A DNA stretch of 64,000 bases from Acidimicrobiaceae bacterium (GCA_003151955.1 PLZB01000026.1:1-64000); one strand, 5' to 3'; positions 34,170 to 43,356 are shown, counted from the first letter of the stretch. Notes: generated by a model not told the origin, from the sequence alone. Made by a program: numbers and translations.

Positions 34170-35672
34170 ATGCCGGCCAGTGAGCTGATCGAGGTCATGG
34201 CCGATCTGCTCACCGAATTCGTCCCCCGACTCACGGGACAGGGGCGACTCGAGGCGGAGGAGCTCCTCGTCCGGCTCCGGGAACCCGTCCGGGTGGCCGT
34301 GGTCGGACCGGTGAAGGCCGGGAAGTCGACGATGGTCAACGCCCTCCTGGGCCAGCGTGTCGCCCCCACCGACGTGAGCGAGTGCACCCAGGTCGTCACC
34401 TGGTTCCGCTACGGGGAGCCGGAGCGGGTCGAGCTGGTCTCGACCGACGGGTCGGTGACCCAGCTCCAGTTGACGGCCGAGGGCACCCTCCCAGCCGTGC
34501 TGGGCGTGCCGCTCGAGGGCGTCTCCCACCTCAGGGCCTACATCGCCAACAAGGCGCTCGAGGACGTCATCATCATCGACACACCCGGGATCGGCTCGGT
34601 CCACGCCGAGCTCAGCATGTCGACCCGGCGGCTCCTGGCCGTCTCCGAGGGGACCTCGGTCGTGACGGGCAAGGCCGACGCCGTCCTCCTCCTCCTCGAC
34701 CAGGTCATGCGCAGCGACGGCCTCGAAGCCCTCGGCCTGGTCCGCTCCGAGGCCGGTGGACTCCGGTCCGCCGCCAACACGCTCGGCCTCCTGAGCCGGG
34801 TGGACAAGCTCGGCGACGGTGACCAGGACCCCTGGCAGGTGGCCCTGGAGCTGGCCGAGACCTACGCCGGACGGTTCCGGGCCGAGCTCTCGACCGTGGT
34901 GCCCGTCGTCGGCCTGGTGGCCGAGACGGCCGAGACGGCCACCCTCACCGAATCCGATGCCCGGCATCTCGAGATCCTGGCCTCCCTCGACCCCGACGAC
35001 TTCGCCGCCCTCCTCTGGACCGTGGACCGGTTCGGGGGGGAGGGCAACCCCCTGCCGGCCGAGGCCAGGTCCAGACTCCTCGCCATCCTCGACCTCTACG
35101 GCGTCGAACGCGCCGTCAACTTCATCCGGTCGGGGAACCAGGGGGCCACCGCCATCCGGCACAACCTCTCGGCCATCTCCGGGATCACCGAGGTCAAGCG
35201 GGTCCTGCGGGCCTTCTTCCAGGACAAGGACCACATCCTGAAGGTCCGGTCCGCCCTGGACGTGACGGCCCGGATCACCTACCGGACCGAGGACGGGGTC
35301 GACCCGGGCGTCATGCCGGCGCTGCGGTCCCGCCTCGAAGCCCTCCGTCTCGACCCGGTGATGCACCCCGTGGCCGAGCTCGAGGCCTGGCACGACTGCA
35401 GCACCGGCAGGGTCATCCTTCCCGACGAGCACCTCCTCGACCTGGAGCGGATGGTCGCCTCCGACACGCTGGCCCTCCGCCTCGGGGTGGCCGGCGACGA
35501 CCACGACGCCATGCGGGGTGCGGCCCAGGCCGGGATGGGCCGGTGGCGGACCTACATGGTCACCGACGCCACCCCGGCCCAGGCCGCCGTGGCCCGCGTG
35601 ATCCTCCGCAGCTACCAACTGGCCTGGCAGTCCCTCCAGGATCCGTCCGACCAGCCCGGCCTGGCGCCGTAG
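34170..35672 (+). CDS. Dynamin-like GTPase
   Basis: 500 residues. The GTPase domain is N-terminal: G1 GPVKAGKST at 46-54, a G2 Thr in SECTQVVTW, G3 DTPG at 137-140, and G4 SRVD at 209-212, in which the usual Lys is Arg. The rest (about 260-480) is helical with LRAFFQDKDHILKVRSALDV, fitting the stalk of bacterial dynamin-like proteins such as IniA/IniC, but shorter and without a clear membrane paddle. It would bind GTP and assemble on membranes or a partner. The Hsp70-fusion gene follows 32 bases later. Confidence 0.8.
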   Translation: MPASELIEVMADLLTEFVPRLTGQGRLEAEELLVRLREPVRVAVVGPVKAGKSTMVNALLGQRVAPTDVSECTQVVTWFRYGEPERVELVSTDGSVTQLQLTAEGTLPAVLGVPLEGVSHLRAYIANKALEDVIIIDTPGIGSVHAELSMSTRRLLAVSEGTSVVTGKADAVLLLLDQVMRSDGLEALGLVRSEAGGLRSAANTLGLLSRVDKLGDGDQDPWQVALELAETYAGRFRAELSTVVPVVGLVAETAETATLTESDARHLEILASLDPDDFAALLWTVDRFGGEGNPLPAEARSRLLAILDLYGVERAVNFIRSGNQGATAIRHNLSAISGITEVKRVLRAFFQDKDHILKVRSALDVTARITYRTEDGVDPGVMPALRSRLEALRLDPVMHPVAELEAWHDCSTGRVILPDEHLLDLERMVASDTLALRLGVAGDDHDAMRGAAQAGMGRWRTYMVTDATPAQAAVARVILRSYQLAWQSLQDPSDQPGLAP

Positions 35673-35704
35673 GCTCCCCGGAACCGACAGGAGGGCAACG
35701 CACC

Positions 35705-37744
35705 ATGGCGGACTGGCAACTCGGCATCGACTTCGGCACGAGCTTCACCGTCGTCGCCGTGGCCCGGGGTGACCGGGTCGAAGTCGTCGACGTCGAGTCC
35801 GACGGCCGCTCCCGATCCCCCTCGTCGGTCCTCCTCACCGCGGACGGCGACATCCTGGTCGGCACCCAGGCCCAGCACCAGGCCGTCTTCCATCCCGAGC
35901 GGTACGAGCCGACCCCCAAGCGGTCCATCGGCGAGGGGGAGATCTTCCTCGGGGACCGCCTCATCCCCGTCTCCACGCTCGTGGCCGGCGTGCTCCGGCG
36001 TGTCTACCGGGAAGCGTGCCGCCAGCAGGGCGAGACCGTCCCCGTCGCCATCCGGGTCACCCACCCGGCGGACTGGGCCGAGACACGCCTGAACGTCCTC
36101 CGGGTGGCCATCGAAGCCGCCGGGCTGCACCACGTCACCCTGGTGGCCGAGCCCGTCGCCGCCGCGGCCCGGATCGCCATGGAGTCCACCACCCCCGGCC
36201 AGCACATCGCCGTCTACGACTTCGGCGGGGGCACCTTCGACGCCGCCGTCCTGCGCCGCACCGACCGGGGCTTCGAGGTGGCCGGGCAGCCCATGGGCCG
36301 TGACCCCCTCGGGGGCGAGGACATCGACCAGCGCATCATCGACCACCTGGGGACGCTCCTCTCCGACCAGCACCCCACGGAGTGGAAGAACCTCGTCACC
36401 CCGTCCGACATCGCCTGGCGCCGGGCCTCGGTCCAGCTCCGGCTCGAGGTCCAGCGGGCCAAGGAGACCCTGAGCGGCACCAACGCCTGCCAGCTGTGGG
36501 TGGCCGGGATCGAACGTGAAGTCCAGCTGACCAGGACCGAGCTCGAGGACCTGATCCGGCCCGACATCGAGGCCACCGTGGAAACGCTCGAGCACACCAT
36601 CACCGCCGCCGGCCTCACCGTGGCCGACCTCCAGGGCATCTACATGGTGGGCGGTTCGAGTCGGATCCCGCTCGTGGCCGACACCATCTGGCGCCGGTTC
36701 GAGGTCAGGCCGATGACGGCCACCGAGAACCCCAAGTCGGTAGTGGCGATGGGGGCGGCCGTGTGGGACGTGGCCGTCGACATCGACGGTCAGCCGGCCG
36801 CAGGTGACAGCGCCTCGGCGGCCGTGGCCCCCGGGTTCGCCCCGGCAGTGGGGCCCGAGGGGACACCGCCGAACACGATCGCTGTTCCCCAGGTCGCGGC
36901 GGCAACACCGCCCGTGGTCCCCGACGCCCCCCCCACCGCCTTCCGGGCCCGGCTCGCCATGTCCGCCGACCCCACCCTCTGGCCGCCGGGCGTGGCGTGC
37001 TCGAGCACCCTGGTGGTCGAACAGGGCTCGCTGGCCGGCGCCCGGGTCGAACTCCGCGACGAGCCCGCCTCGGTCCTCGACTCGTCGGCACTCGCCTTCC
37101 AGGTGGGGGAGGCCCGGGGCCGGACCACCCCGGGCTACCGCCACCTCTCCATGCAGCAGGGCACCGTCCTCGGCATCGGACCGGGATCCGAGCGGCGGTT
37201 CGTCATGCAGTCGAACCGTGGCCCGCTCGAGATGCTGGAGCGCTACCTGGTGGTCCAGGGCCGGGCCCTCGTCATCACCGCCTCGGAGAACGCCCGGGCC
37301 GTGGCCGACGGGATCAAGCTCCACGAGCGGACGATCCCGGGGCCGTACCACGAGTCGCTCGGTATCGCGGCGGTCCCGGTCCACTGGCGGGCCCGGGAGC
37401 GGATGACCCTGAACCGGAACCGGACCGAGCACCGGATCGCCGCCGAACACGAGCTCCTCCCCTTCGGGCTCCCTCCCGAGCAGTGGGTCGAACGGGAGGT
37501 GGCTGCCGCGGTGGCGCGCTCGATGGGGGGGACGATGCTGTCGCGGGGACCGGCCCGGATCCTGGGGTCCCTTTCCGGTGAGGTCGTCACCATCCGGAGC
37601 ATCCAGCGCAAGATCCCGGTGCTGACCAAGGTCGGTCTCGCCGTCACCGACGGGCATGTCTACGAGATGACCATCACCCTCCCGGAGCAGGAACAGGCCG
37701 TCTTTCCCTCATTGGCGCGCCATGCGGGGATCCAGCCGCAATAA
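35705..37744 (+). CDS. Hsp70-type ATPase domain fused to DcrB/PsbP-like domains
   Basis: 679 residues. Residues 1-360 are a complete Hsp70 nucleotide-binding domain: phosphate loop 1 GIDFGTSFT (7-15), loop 2 DFGGGTFD (172-179), adenosine motif GGSSRIP (316-322) and the late NPKSVVAMGAA. The chaperone substrate-binding domain is missing. Instead a Pro/Ala linker (360-410) leads to two regions (about 413-530 and 545-675) that I read as DcrB/DUF1795-like folds, for example LVVQGRALVITASENA and VGLAVTDGHVYEMTITLP. This is therefore not DnaK but an actin-like switch with a sensory or cargo end. AGGAGGG 10 bases before ATG. Likely partner of the GTPase. Confidence 0.8.
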   Translation: MADWQLGIDFGTSFTVVAVARGDRVEVVDVESDGRSRSPSSVLLTADGDILVGTQAQHQAVFHPERYEPTPKRSIGEGEIFLGDRLIPVSTLVAGVLRRVYREACRQQGETVPVAIRVTHPADWAETRLNVLRVAIEAAGLHHVTLVAEPVAAAARIAMESTTPGQHIAVYDFGGGTFDAAVLRRTDRGFEVAGQPMGRDPLGGEDIDQRIIDHLGTLLSDQHPTEWKNLVTPSDIAWRRASVQLRLEVQRAKETLSGTNACQLWVAGIEREVQLTRTELEDLIRPDIEATVETLEHTITAAGLTVADLQGIYMVGGSSRIPLVADTIWRRFEVRPMTATENPKSVVAMGAAVWDVAVDIDGQPAAGDSASAAVAPGFAPAVGPEGTPPNTIAVPQVAAATPPVVPDAPPTAFRARLAMSADPTLWPPGVACSSTLVVEQGSLAGARVELRDEPASVLDSSALAFQVGEARGRTTPGYRHLSMQQGTVLGIGPGSERRFVMQSNRGPLEMLERYLVVQGRALVITASENARAVADGIKLHERTIPGPYHESLGIAAVPVHWRARERMTLNRNRTEHRIAAEHELLPFGLPPEQWVEREVAAAVARSMGGTMLSRGPARILGSLSGEVVTIRSIQRKIPVLTKVGLAVTDGHVYEMTITLPEQEQAVFPSLARHAGIQPQ

Positions 37745-37792
37745 TGCAAGAGCCGGAACATCAGCGATGACACGGAAAGCGACGGTGAAGGC

Positions 37793-38701
37793 ATGACAAC
37801 CGACGACGGGGGCTGGGGCGGCTTCTCTCCCCCTCCCACGACCCCCTCGAACCTGCCCCAGCCCCCGGCGATGCAGCCGCCCATGGGGCAGCCCCCCATG
37901 ATGCCGCCTCCGATGATGTCCCCCATGTCGTCCCCCCAGGGTCCGGGAGGGAAGTCCTTCAAGAGCGCCGGCCTCATCGCCATCATCGCCGCCGTGGTCC
38001 TGGTCGGGGCCGTGGTGGCCGTTGTGGTCCTCAGCGGCAAGAACTCACCGACGACGACGACAACGACGGCGGCCTCTCAGCAGACCACCTCCACCACGTC
38101 CGGATCCTCGTCGTCGACGAGCCCCCCGACCACCAAGGGGTCGACGACCGTCCCCTCCCTCCTGTCGCAGATGCCCACCAAGTTCGCCGGGAACTGCGTC
38201 ACCTCCACCGGATCGGAGATCTTCGACACCGCCTCGTCGGACCAGGTGGAGTGCATCGGCTCGACGGTGCCCGACGCCGACGCCCTGCTCTACATCCAGT
38301 ATTCGAACTCGACCGGTTCGGAGAACTACTACACCAACACCCTCCTCAGCGCGAACTCGATGAGCCAGAACCAGGGGACCTGCAGCACGGTCACCCTGGG
38401 AGGTTCGACGTCCAGCGGGACCTACTGCGAAGAGAGCGTGTCGTTCAGCACCTCGGGATCGAGCGCGACCACGCAGGGACGGGAGTTTCTCTTCGTGGGG
38501 ACGAAATTCAACCTCGGGAGCAACACCGACGTCGCCAACTACTGCGGCTCGGCCGGGACCGGGAACGGCTTCACCGCCTTCGGCTGGACCGACGACTCCG
38601 CCAACCTCACCGCCGTGGCACTGGCCTGCAACCAGAACAGCACCACCGCCACCGCCATCCACTCCGACTTCGTGAACGGGACCTTCAGCCTGGGGGCGTG
38701 A
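37793..38701 (+). CDS. Single-pass membrane protein with Pro-rich cytoplasmic arm
   Basis: 302 residues. An N-terminal Pro/Met-rich arm (PPAMQPPMGQPPMMPPP, about 12-50), one membrane span (about 60-81, LIAIIAAVVLVGAVVAVVVL), a Thr/Ser-rich stalk (84-125), then an outer domain of ~175 residues with cysteines in pairs (GNCVTS/VECIGS, GTCSTV/GTYCEE, NYCGSA/ALACNQ). The plan resembles the sensor half of actinobacterial Ser/Thr kinases without the kinase. It follows the Hsp70-fusion gene by 48 bases and may be its membrane partner; the Pro-rich arm could dock it. Unknown function. Confidence 0.65.
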   Translation: MTTDDGGWGGFSPPPTTPSNLPQPPAMQPPMGQPPMMPPPMMSPMSSPQGPGGKSFKSAGLIAIIAAVVLVGAVVAVVVLSGKNSPTTTTTTAASQQTTSTTSGSSSSTSPPTTKGSTTVPSLLSQMPTKFAGNCVTSTGSEIFDTASSDQVECIGSTVPDADALLYIQYSNSTGSENYYTNTLLSANSMSQNQGTCSTVTLGGSTSSGTYCEESVSFSTSGSSATTQGREFLFVGTKFNLGSNTDVANYCGSAGTGNGFTAFGWTDDSANLTAVALACNQNSTTATAIHSDFVNGTFSLGA

Positions 38702-38734
38702 GGAGGCCGGCGGGGACCGTGCCAGGATGACCTG

Positions 38735-39505
38735 ATGCCGCCACCGCAGTCCGGGGGTACCTGGATTCTCGACCTCGACGGGGTGGTCTGGCTCTCGGAC
38801 CAGCCCATCGCGGGGTCGGCCCGGGCCGTGGAACGACTCCGCCAGGCGGGCCGCCCGGTCCTGTTCGCCACCAACAACGCCGACCCCACGATCGACCAGC
38901 TCCTCGGGCGCCTCGGGCGGGCCGGGATCCCGGCCACGGTCGACGAGATCGTCACGTCGGGCCAGGCCTCGGCGGCCCTGCTCCAGCCCGGGGACCGGGC
39001 CCTGGCCTGTGGGGGGGAGGGCCTGGTCGAGGCCCTGACGGCCCGGGGCGTGGACGTCGTCGACCGGGGGCCCGCCGATGCCGTCGTGGTGGGCATGACG
39101 CGGGCCTTCGACTACGACCTCCTCACGACAGCGGCCCTGGCTGTCCGGGCCGGAGCCCGACTGATCGGCACCAACGAGGACCCGACCCACCCCACCCCGG
39201 CCGGGCTCTTCCCCGGGTCGGGTGCCCTGATCGCCGCCGTCGCCACCGCGGCTGAGACACCGGCGGTGATGGCCGGGAAGCCCCATCCCCCCATGGCGGC
39301 TCTCCTCCAGGCCCGGGCCCCCGTCATCGAGTGGGTGGTCGGGGACCGGCCCGCCACCGACGGGAGGCTGGCCCGCCGGCTCGGGGCCCCCTTCGCCCTG
39401 GTCCTCTCCGGGGTGATCGCCGCCGACCACGGTCCCCTCGACGTGGACCCGGACGAGGAGTCCCCCGACCTCGGCGAGCTCGTCTCGCGGTGGATCGACC
39501 ACTGA
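38735..39505 (+). CDS. HAD-IIA family phosphatase (NagD-like)
   Basis: 256 residues. Haloacid-dehalogenase motif I DLDGVV near residue 13, motif II Thr in VLFATNNAD, motif III Lys in [10 protein letters not shown] and motif [11 protein letters not shown]. The cap is of the IIA (NagD/PGP) type. It removes phosphate from a small metabolite such as a sugar phosphate or phosphoglycolate. In M. tuberculosis the equivalent gene (Rv1692) heads the same NAD kinase-recN cluster. CAGGAT six bases before ATG is a weak version of the leaderless element. Confidence 0.88.
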   Translation: MPPPQSGGTWILDLDGVVWLSDQPIAGSARAVERLRQAGRPVLFATNNADPTIDQLLGRLGRAGIPATVDEIVTSGQASAALLQPGDRALACGGEGLVEALTARGVDVVDRGPADAVVVGMTRAFDYDLLTTAALAVRAGARLIGTNEDPTHPTPAGLFPGSGALIAAVATAAETPAVMAGKPHPPMAALLQARAPVIEWVVGDRPATDGRLARRLGAPFALVLSGVIAADHGPLDVDPDEESPDLGELVSRWIDH

Positions 39506-39573
39506 CTGTCGGCCGGAAGACTGTGAAGGGGTGAAACCGGCCGGGAGCTTTGCCGCCGGAGGCCCTCCTCGCA

Positions 39574-39579
39574 TAGCGT
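39574..39579 (+). promoter_or_regulatory. Leaderless-type -10 element
   Basis: TAGCGT ends eight bases before ATG 39588, which selects that start over the open frame from 39531. Confidence 0.45.
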
Positions 39580-39587
39580 GTCCGCCC

Positions 39588-40214
39588 ATGGCTCCCAACG
39601 ATGGTGTACGTCGCTACCTCGACGCCGGCATGGCCCTGACCCAGATCACCCGCGCCCGGGCCGAGGAACTCGTCCGTGAGCTCGTCGCCGCCGGCGAGGT
39701 GGAGCGCAACCGGGCCCAGGACTGGGTCGAGGATCTGGTCAAGCGAAGCCGCGAGACCTCCGAGGCGTTCGTGACCACAATCAGTACCGAGGTCCGCCGG
39801 CAGCTGACCGATCTGGGCATCACCAGCCTGGACGAGATCGCCCGCCGAGTGGCCGAGATCCTCGGCGACCTTCCCACTGCGGCCCGCAGCGCCGGCGCCC
39901 GCACCACCGGGGCTGCCCGCCAGGCCGCCACCTCGACCGTGGCCGCGGCCAAGAAGACCGGCGCCCGCCAGGTGGCCGCCGTCCGAAAGAGCGGAGCCAA
40001 GAAGGCTGCCCCGGCCAAGAAGGCTCCGGCCAAGAAGGCCCCGGCCCGCAAGGCTCCGGCCAAGAAGGCCCCGGCCCGCAAGGCTCCGGCCAAGAAGGCT
40101 CCGGCCCGCAAGGCTCCGGCCCGCAAGGCTCCGGCCAAGAAGGCTCCGGCCAAGAAGGCTCCGGCCAAGAAGGCCCCGGCCCGCAAGGCTCCGGCCAAGA
40201 AGGCCGCCGGCTGA
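39588..40214 (+). CDS. Helical protein with histone H1-like Lys/Ala/Pro tail
   Basis: 208 residues. Residues 1-110 are amphipathic helix ([50 protein letters not shown]), resembling phasin or polyhydroxyalkanoate/polyphosphate granule-associated proteins. Residues about 135-208 are tandem [10 protein letters not shown] pentapeptides as in bacterial histone H1-like proteins. It probably binds DNA or polyphosphate through the tail, as a nucleoid or granule organiser. It sits where actinobacteria usually carry tlyA. Confidence 0.7.
   Translation: MAPNDGVRRYLDAGMALTQITRARAEELVRELVAAGEVERNRAQDWVEDLVKRSRETSEAFVTTISTEVRRQLTDLGITSLDEIARRVAEILGDLPTAARSAGARTTGAARQAATSTVAAAKKTGARQVAAVRKSGAKKAAPAKKAPAKKAPARKAPAKKAPARKAPAKKAPARKAPARKAPAKKAPAKKAPAKKAPARKAPAKKAAG
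40008..40205 (+). repeat. 15-base tandem repeat (KKAPA codons)
   Basis: About thirteen copies of a 15-base unit of the form AAGAAGGCTCCGGCC with AAG/CGC and GCT/GCC variants, in frame inside the H1-like gene. Length variation between strains is expected. Confidence 0.85.
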
Positions 40215-40236
40215 GCACGGCTCGGCCACCACACCC

Positions 40237-40252
40237 CCGGGTCCCAACCCGG
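40237..40252 (+). terminator. Short hairpin after the H1-like gene
   Basis: CCGGGT-CCCA-ACCCGG, 6-base stem and 4-base loop, 23 bases after the stop. No T-run; a weak or factor-assisted terminator at best. Confidence 0.3.
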
Positions 40253-40336
40253 TCGGAAGCAAGGTGGCAGTGGGGTCTCGGGCCAGGTCCGGGTCCCAGG
40301 GTTGGGGTCGTGTCTACCGTCGACGTCACGGCCACC

Positions 40337-40359
40337 GACCCGGCTCCGCGTGCCGGGTC
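40337..40359 (+). promoter_or_regulatory. Stable hairpin before the NAD kinase start
   Basis: GACCCGGC-TCCGCGT-GCCGGGTC, a perfect 8-base stem with a 7-base loop, ending 15 bases before ATG 40375. It would lie in the leader of the NAD kinase mRNA and could affect translation, or close off upstream transcription. Confidence 0.4.
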
Positions 40360-40374
40360 TCCCCAGGGTCCATC

Positions 40375-41268
40375 ATGAAGGCCATGGCATCCGGGGCCGT
40401 CGTCGCCTTCGTCGTGAATCCCGACCGGCCCGAGGCGGCCGTCGCGGCCGGCCGGGCCGCCAGCTGGCTCGAGGAGCGGGGCCACCGTGCCCTCATGGTG
40501 ATCGAGGAGGCCGCTTCGCCGGGAGGGGCGGGGGACCCGGCCACACCGACCACCACGACCCTCGCCGGGGTCGACCTGGCCGTGAGCTTCGGTGGGGACG
40601 GGACCATGCTGCGGACGGTGGACCTGGCGAAGAGTTCCGGGGTTCCCGTTCTGGGGGTCAATCTGGGCCGGCTCGGCTACCTGACCGAGGTGGAGCCGGC
40701 AGGGCTGGAGACGGCCCTGGGGCGGTTCCTGTCCGGCGACTACGTGGTCGAGGAGCGGATGACCCTGGAGGTCTCGGTCGAGCCCGGTCCCGACAGCGGG
40801 GGAGATCGGGCCGTCGGCGCCACGGTCCTCGCCCTGAACGAGGCCGTTCTGGAGAAGACCGTCCCGGGCCACACCATCAGGGTGTCGGCCTCGATCGCCG
40901 GCCGACCCTTCGTGACCTACGCCGCCGACGGCGTCCTGGTCGCCACCCCGACCGGCTCCACCGCCTACAACCTCTCGGTCCGGGGCCCGATCCTGAGCCC
41001 CCGGCTCCGGGCCATCGTCCTCACACCGATCTCGCCCCACATGCTCTTCGACCGGGCCCTCGTTCTCGAGCCCGACGAGTGGCTCCGGCTGGAGGTGGCC
41101 GGGCCCCGGCCCGGTGTCCTCGTGATCGACGGCCTCTCCGCCGGTGTTCTCCAACCCGGCGACGCCGTGGTCTGCCGGGCCGCCGAGGCCCGGGCCCGGC
41201 TGGTCAGCTTCGGGGAGCGGGACTTCCACTCGGTCCTGAAGGCCCGCTTCCACCTCACCGATCGCTGA
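40375..41268 (+). CDS. ppnK: NAD kinase
   Basis: About 297 residues. Phosphorylates NAD to NADP with ATP or polyphosphate. The catalytic GGDG is at 73-76 (SFGGDGTMLR), the conserved NE in LALNEAVLEK, and the NAD site in DGVLVATPTGSTAYNLSV. The start is taken as ATG 40375; a frame open from GTG 40264 adds 37 residues that are Arg-rich and include the hairpin, so it is unlikely to be coding. It lies 13 bases upstream of recN as in other actinobacteria, probably one transcript. Confidence 0.92.
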   Translation: MKAMASGAVVAFVVNPDRPEAAVAAGRAASWLEERGHRALMVIEEAASPGGAGDPATPTTTTLAGVDLAVSFGGDGTMLRTVDLAKSSGVPVLGVNLGRLGYLTEVEPAGLETALGRFLSGDYVVEERMTLEVSVEPGPDSGGDRAVGATVLALNEAVLEKTVPGHTIRVSASIAGRPFVTYAADGVLVATPTGSTAYNLSVRGPILSPRLRAIVLTPISPHMLFDRALVLEPDEWLRLEVAGPRPGVLVIDGLSAGVLQPGDAVVCRAAEARARLVSFGERDFHSVLKARFHLTDR

Positions 41269-41281
41269 CGGGCGACCGACG

Positions 41282-42883
41282 GTGCTGGTCGAGCTGCGGG
41301 TGCGGGACCTGGGGGTGATCGAGGAGGTGACCGTGGAGCTGGGCCTCGGCATGACAGCCCTGACCGGGGAGACGGGGGCGGGCAAGACCCTTGTGGTCGA
41401 AGCCCTGGAGTTGCTCCTGGGCGGGCGGGCCGACCCCGTCCTCGTCCGGCCCGGCGCCACCGAAGCCCTGATCGAGGGCCGCTTCGTGGTCGGCGACGAC
41501 GAGTTCATCCTGGCCCGTTCGATCCCGGCCCGAGGCCGGTCCCGGGCCTGGGTCGACGGCCGGATGGCGCCGATCAGCGCCCTGGCCGAGGCCGGGGCCC
41601 GGCTCGTCGACCTCCACGGCCAGCACGCCCACCAGTCGCTCCTCGACCCTGCGGCCCAGCGCCGGGCCCTCGACGGCTTCGCCGGGGTCGACACCAGCCC
41701 CGTGGTGGCGGCCGCGGGTCGCCTCCGGGACCTCGACGCGGCCCTGGCCGAGCTCGGCGGCGACGAGCGGGTCCGGGCCCGGGAGACCGACCTGCTCCGG
41801 TATCAGCTCGACGAGATCGAACGGGCCGCCATCGAGGATGCGGACGAGGACGAGCGCCTGGCCGGGGAGGAGAGCCTCATGGCCGGATCGGCCGCCCGGC
41901 GGGAGGCGGCCGTCCGGGCCCTGGCCCGCCTGAACGGCGCCGAGACAGGTGCCCGGGACACCGGGGCGGGGATCGTGGACCAGCTCGGGGAGTGCGTCGG
42001 AGCCCTCCAGAGCCAGCCCACCCTGGCCTCGTGGCAGGACCGGCTGGCCGCCCTCCAGGCCGAGGCGCTCGACGTGGCCGGCGAGCTCCGGGACGTGCTG
42101 GAGACCTGGGAGGACGACCCGGCCCGCCAGGAGGAGATCCGGACCCGTCGGCAGATGCTCCGCGACCTGCGGCGGAAGTACGGGGAGACGTTGGCCGAGG
42201 TCCAGGCCTACGGCCTCGAGGTCAGGTCCCGTCTCGACGTCCTGGAATCGGTCGAGGAGCGGGCCGCCGCCCTCGGAGGGCAGCGCGGGGAGGTGGCAGC
42301 CGAATTGGCGGCGGCGTCCGCCGCCCTGGGCCGGGCCCGGCGTTCGGCGGCCCCGGGGCTGGCCTCGGCGGTCGAGATCCGGCTCCGGGACCTGGCCATG
42401 GCCCGGGCCCGGATCGAGGTGACGGTGGGGGAGGACGACCCGGGTGACGAGGTGACCTTCCTCCTCGGCGCCAATCCGGGGGAGCCGGTCCTGCCCCTGA
42501 GCAAGGTCGCCTCCGGGGGGGAGCTGGCCCGGACCATGCTGGCCCTGCGACTGGTCCTCACCGGGGCGCCCCCGACCATGGTGTTCGACGAGGTGGACGC
42601 CGGGATCGGGGGTGAGGCGGCCCGGGCCGTCGGTCGGGCCCTGGCCGAGGTGGCCGCCGGCCACCAGGTCCTGGTCGTGACCCATCTGGCCCAGGTGGCC
42701 GCCTTCGCCGACCGGCAGCTCGGGGTGGCCAAGACGGTGGAGGACGGGCGGACCGTGGCCCGGGTCTCGCCCCTGGACGGCTCCGACCGGGTGGTCGAGC
42801 TGGCCCGAATGCTGTCGGGGCAACCCGACTCGGCTGCGGCCCGCCGCCATGCCGAGGAGCTCCTGGCCTCGGTGCCGGGCTGA
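41282..42883 (+). CDS. recN: DNA repair ATPase RecN
   Basis: 533 residues, slightly short of the usual ~550-590. SMC-like protein for double-strand break repair: Walker A GETGAGKT near residue 29, the HGQHAHQSLLD loop (Q-loop region) near 115, two coiled-coil arms in the middle (about 135-350), then the ABC signature SGGELARTMLALRL and Walker B TMVFDEVDAGIGG near the C-terminus, with the His switch in VVTHLAQVAA. GTG start 13 bases after NAD kinase. Confidence 0.94.
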   Translation: MLVELRVRDLGVIEEVTVELGLGMTALTGETGAGKTLVVEALELLLGGRADPVLVRPGATEALIEGRFVVGDDEFILARSIPARGRSRAWVDGRMAPISALAEAGARLVDLHGQHAHQSLLDPAAQRRALDGFAGVDTSPVVAAAGRLRDLDAALAELGGDERVRARETDLLRYQLDEIERAAIEDADEDERLAGEESLMAGSAARREAAVRALARLNGAETGARDTGAGIVDQLGECVGALQSQPTLASWQDRLAALQAEALDVAGELRDVLETWEDDPARQEEIRTRRQMLRDLRRKYGETLAEVQAYGLEVRSRLDVLESVEERAAALGGQRGEVAAELAAASAALGRARRSAAPGLASAVEIRLRDLAMARARIEVTVGEDDPGDEVTFLLGANPGEPVLPLSKVASGGELARTMLALRLVLTGAPPTMVFDEVDAGIGGEAARAVGRALAEVAAGHQVLVVTHLAQVAAFADRQLGVAKTVEDGRTVARVSPLDGSDRVVELARMLSGQPDSAAARRHAEELLASVPG

Positions 42884-42918
42884 ACAACGGCCCGACGGGG
42901 TGAGGGCGAGCAGGCGGT

Positions 42919-43356
42919 CTACAGGCCCGAGATGTCCAGCGAGGGGTTCTCGAGCCGCATCTGGACGACGACCTCGACGAAGCCCCGCATGCGCGGGGCC
43001 GCCTTGACCACACCGTCGCTCCTCGTCCGGATCCGGATCGGCATGGAGCTCCCCGGATCGCCACGACTCCGTCGCACCTCCTCCATGTCGGCCACGGGGA
43101 GGACCAGCCGCCGGCCCGGGAACACGAAGGTGACGAGGCCGTCGGCCAGGTCGATCTGCCGCGCCGTCCGACGCCAGAGCCGGAAGACGAGCAGCCCCAC
43201 GGCCGTCCACCACGTCCCCAAGACGAGCAGCGGAAATGATGCGGCCCGGTGGATGGCCGCGGCCAGGACGAGCATGACCAGGCCACCCAGGACGCCCAGG
43301 AGGATGCCCCCCCGCCGGTACCGAGGCCCCCACCTGCCCTCCGAGCACGACACCAC
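42919..43356 (-). CDS. Small membrane protein, PH-like
   Basis: 145 residues. Two membrane spans near the N-terminus (about 18-36 and 40-58), then a ~80-residue soluble beta domain with VTFVFPGRRLVLPVADMEEV, of the kind called bacterial PH/DUF2244-like. Role unknown. GTG 43356 is set by TACGCT six bases upstream. It is inserted, in opposite orientation, between recN and pyrG, where mycobacteria have the Rv1697-Rv1698 pair. Confidence 0.65.
   Translation of the reverse strand: MVSCSEGRWGPRYRRGGILLGVLGGLVMLVLAAAIHRAASFPLLVLGTWWTAVGLLVFRLWRRTARQIDLADGLVTFVFPGRRLVLPVADMEEVRRSRGDPGSSMPIRIRTRSDGVVKAAPRMRGFVEVVVQMRLENPSLDISGL

Noticed and set aside
35705-37744. Annotation as DnaK chaperone.
   Set aside because: Only the ATPase domain is Hsp70-like; there is no substrate-binding domain and no grpE or dnaJ nearby.
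40008-40205. Possible CRISPR-like or satellite repeat.
   Set aside because: The 15-base units are contiguous, without spacers, and in frame as KKAPA codons.
40264-40374. GTG 40264 as start of NAD kinase.
   Set aside because: The added 37 residues are Arg-rich without family similarity and include an 8-base hairpin; ATG 40375 gives the usual N-terminus.
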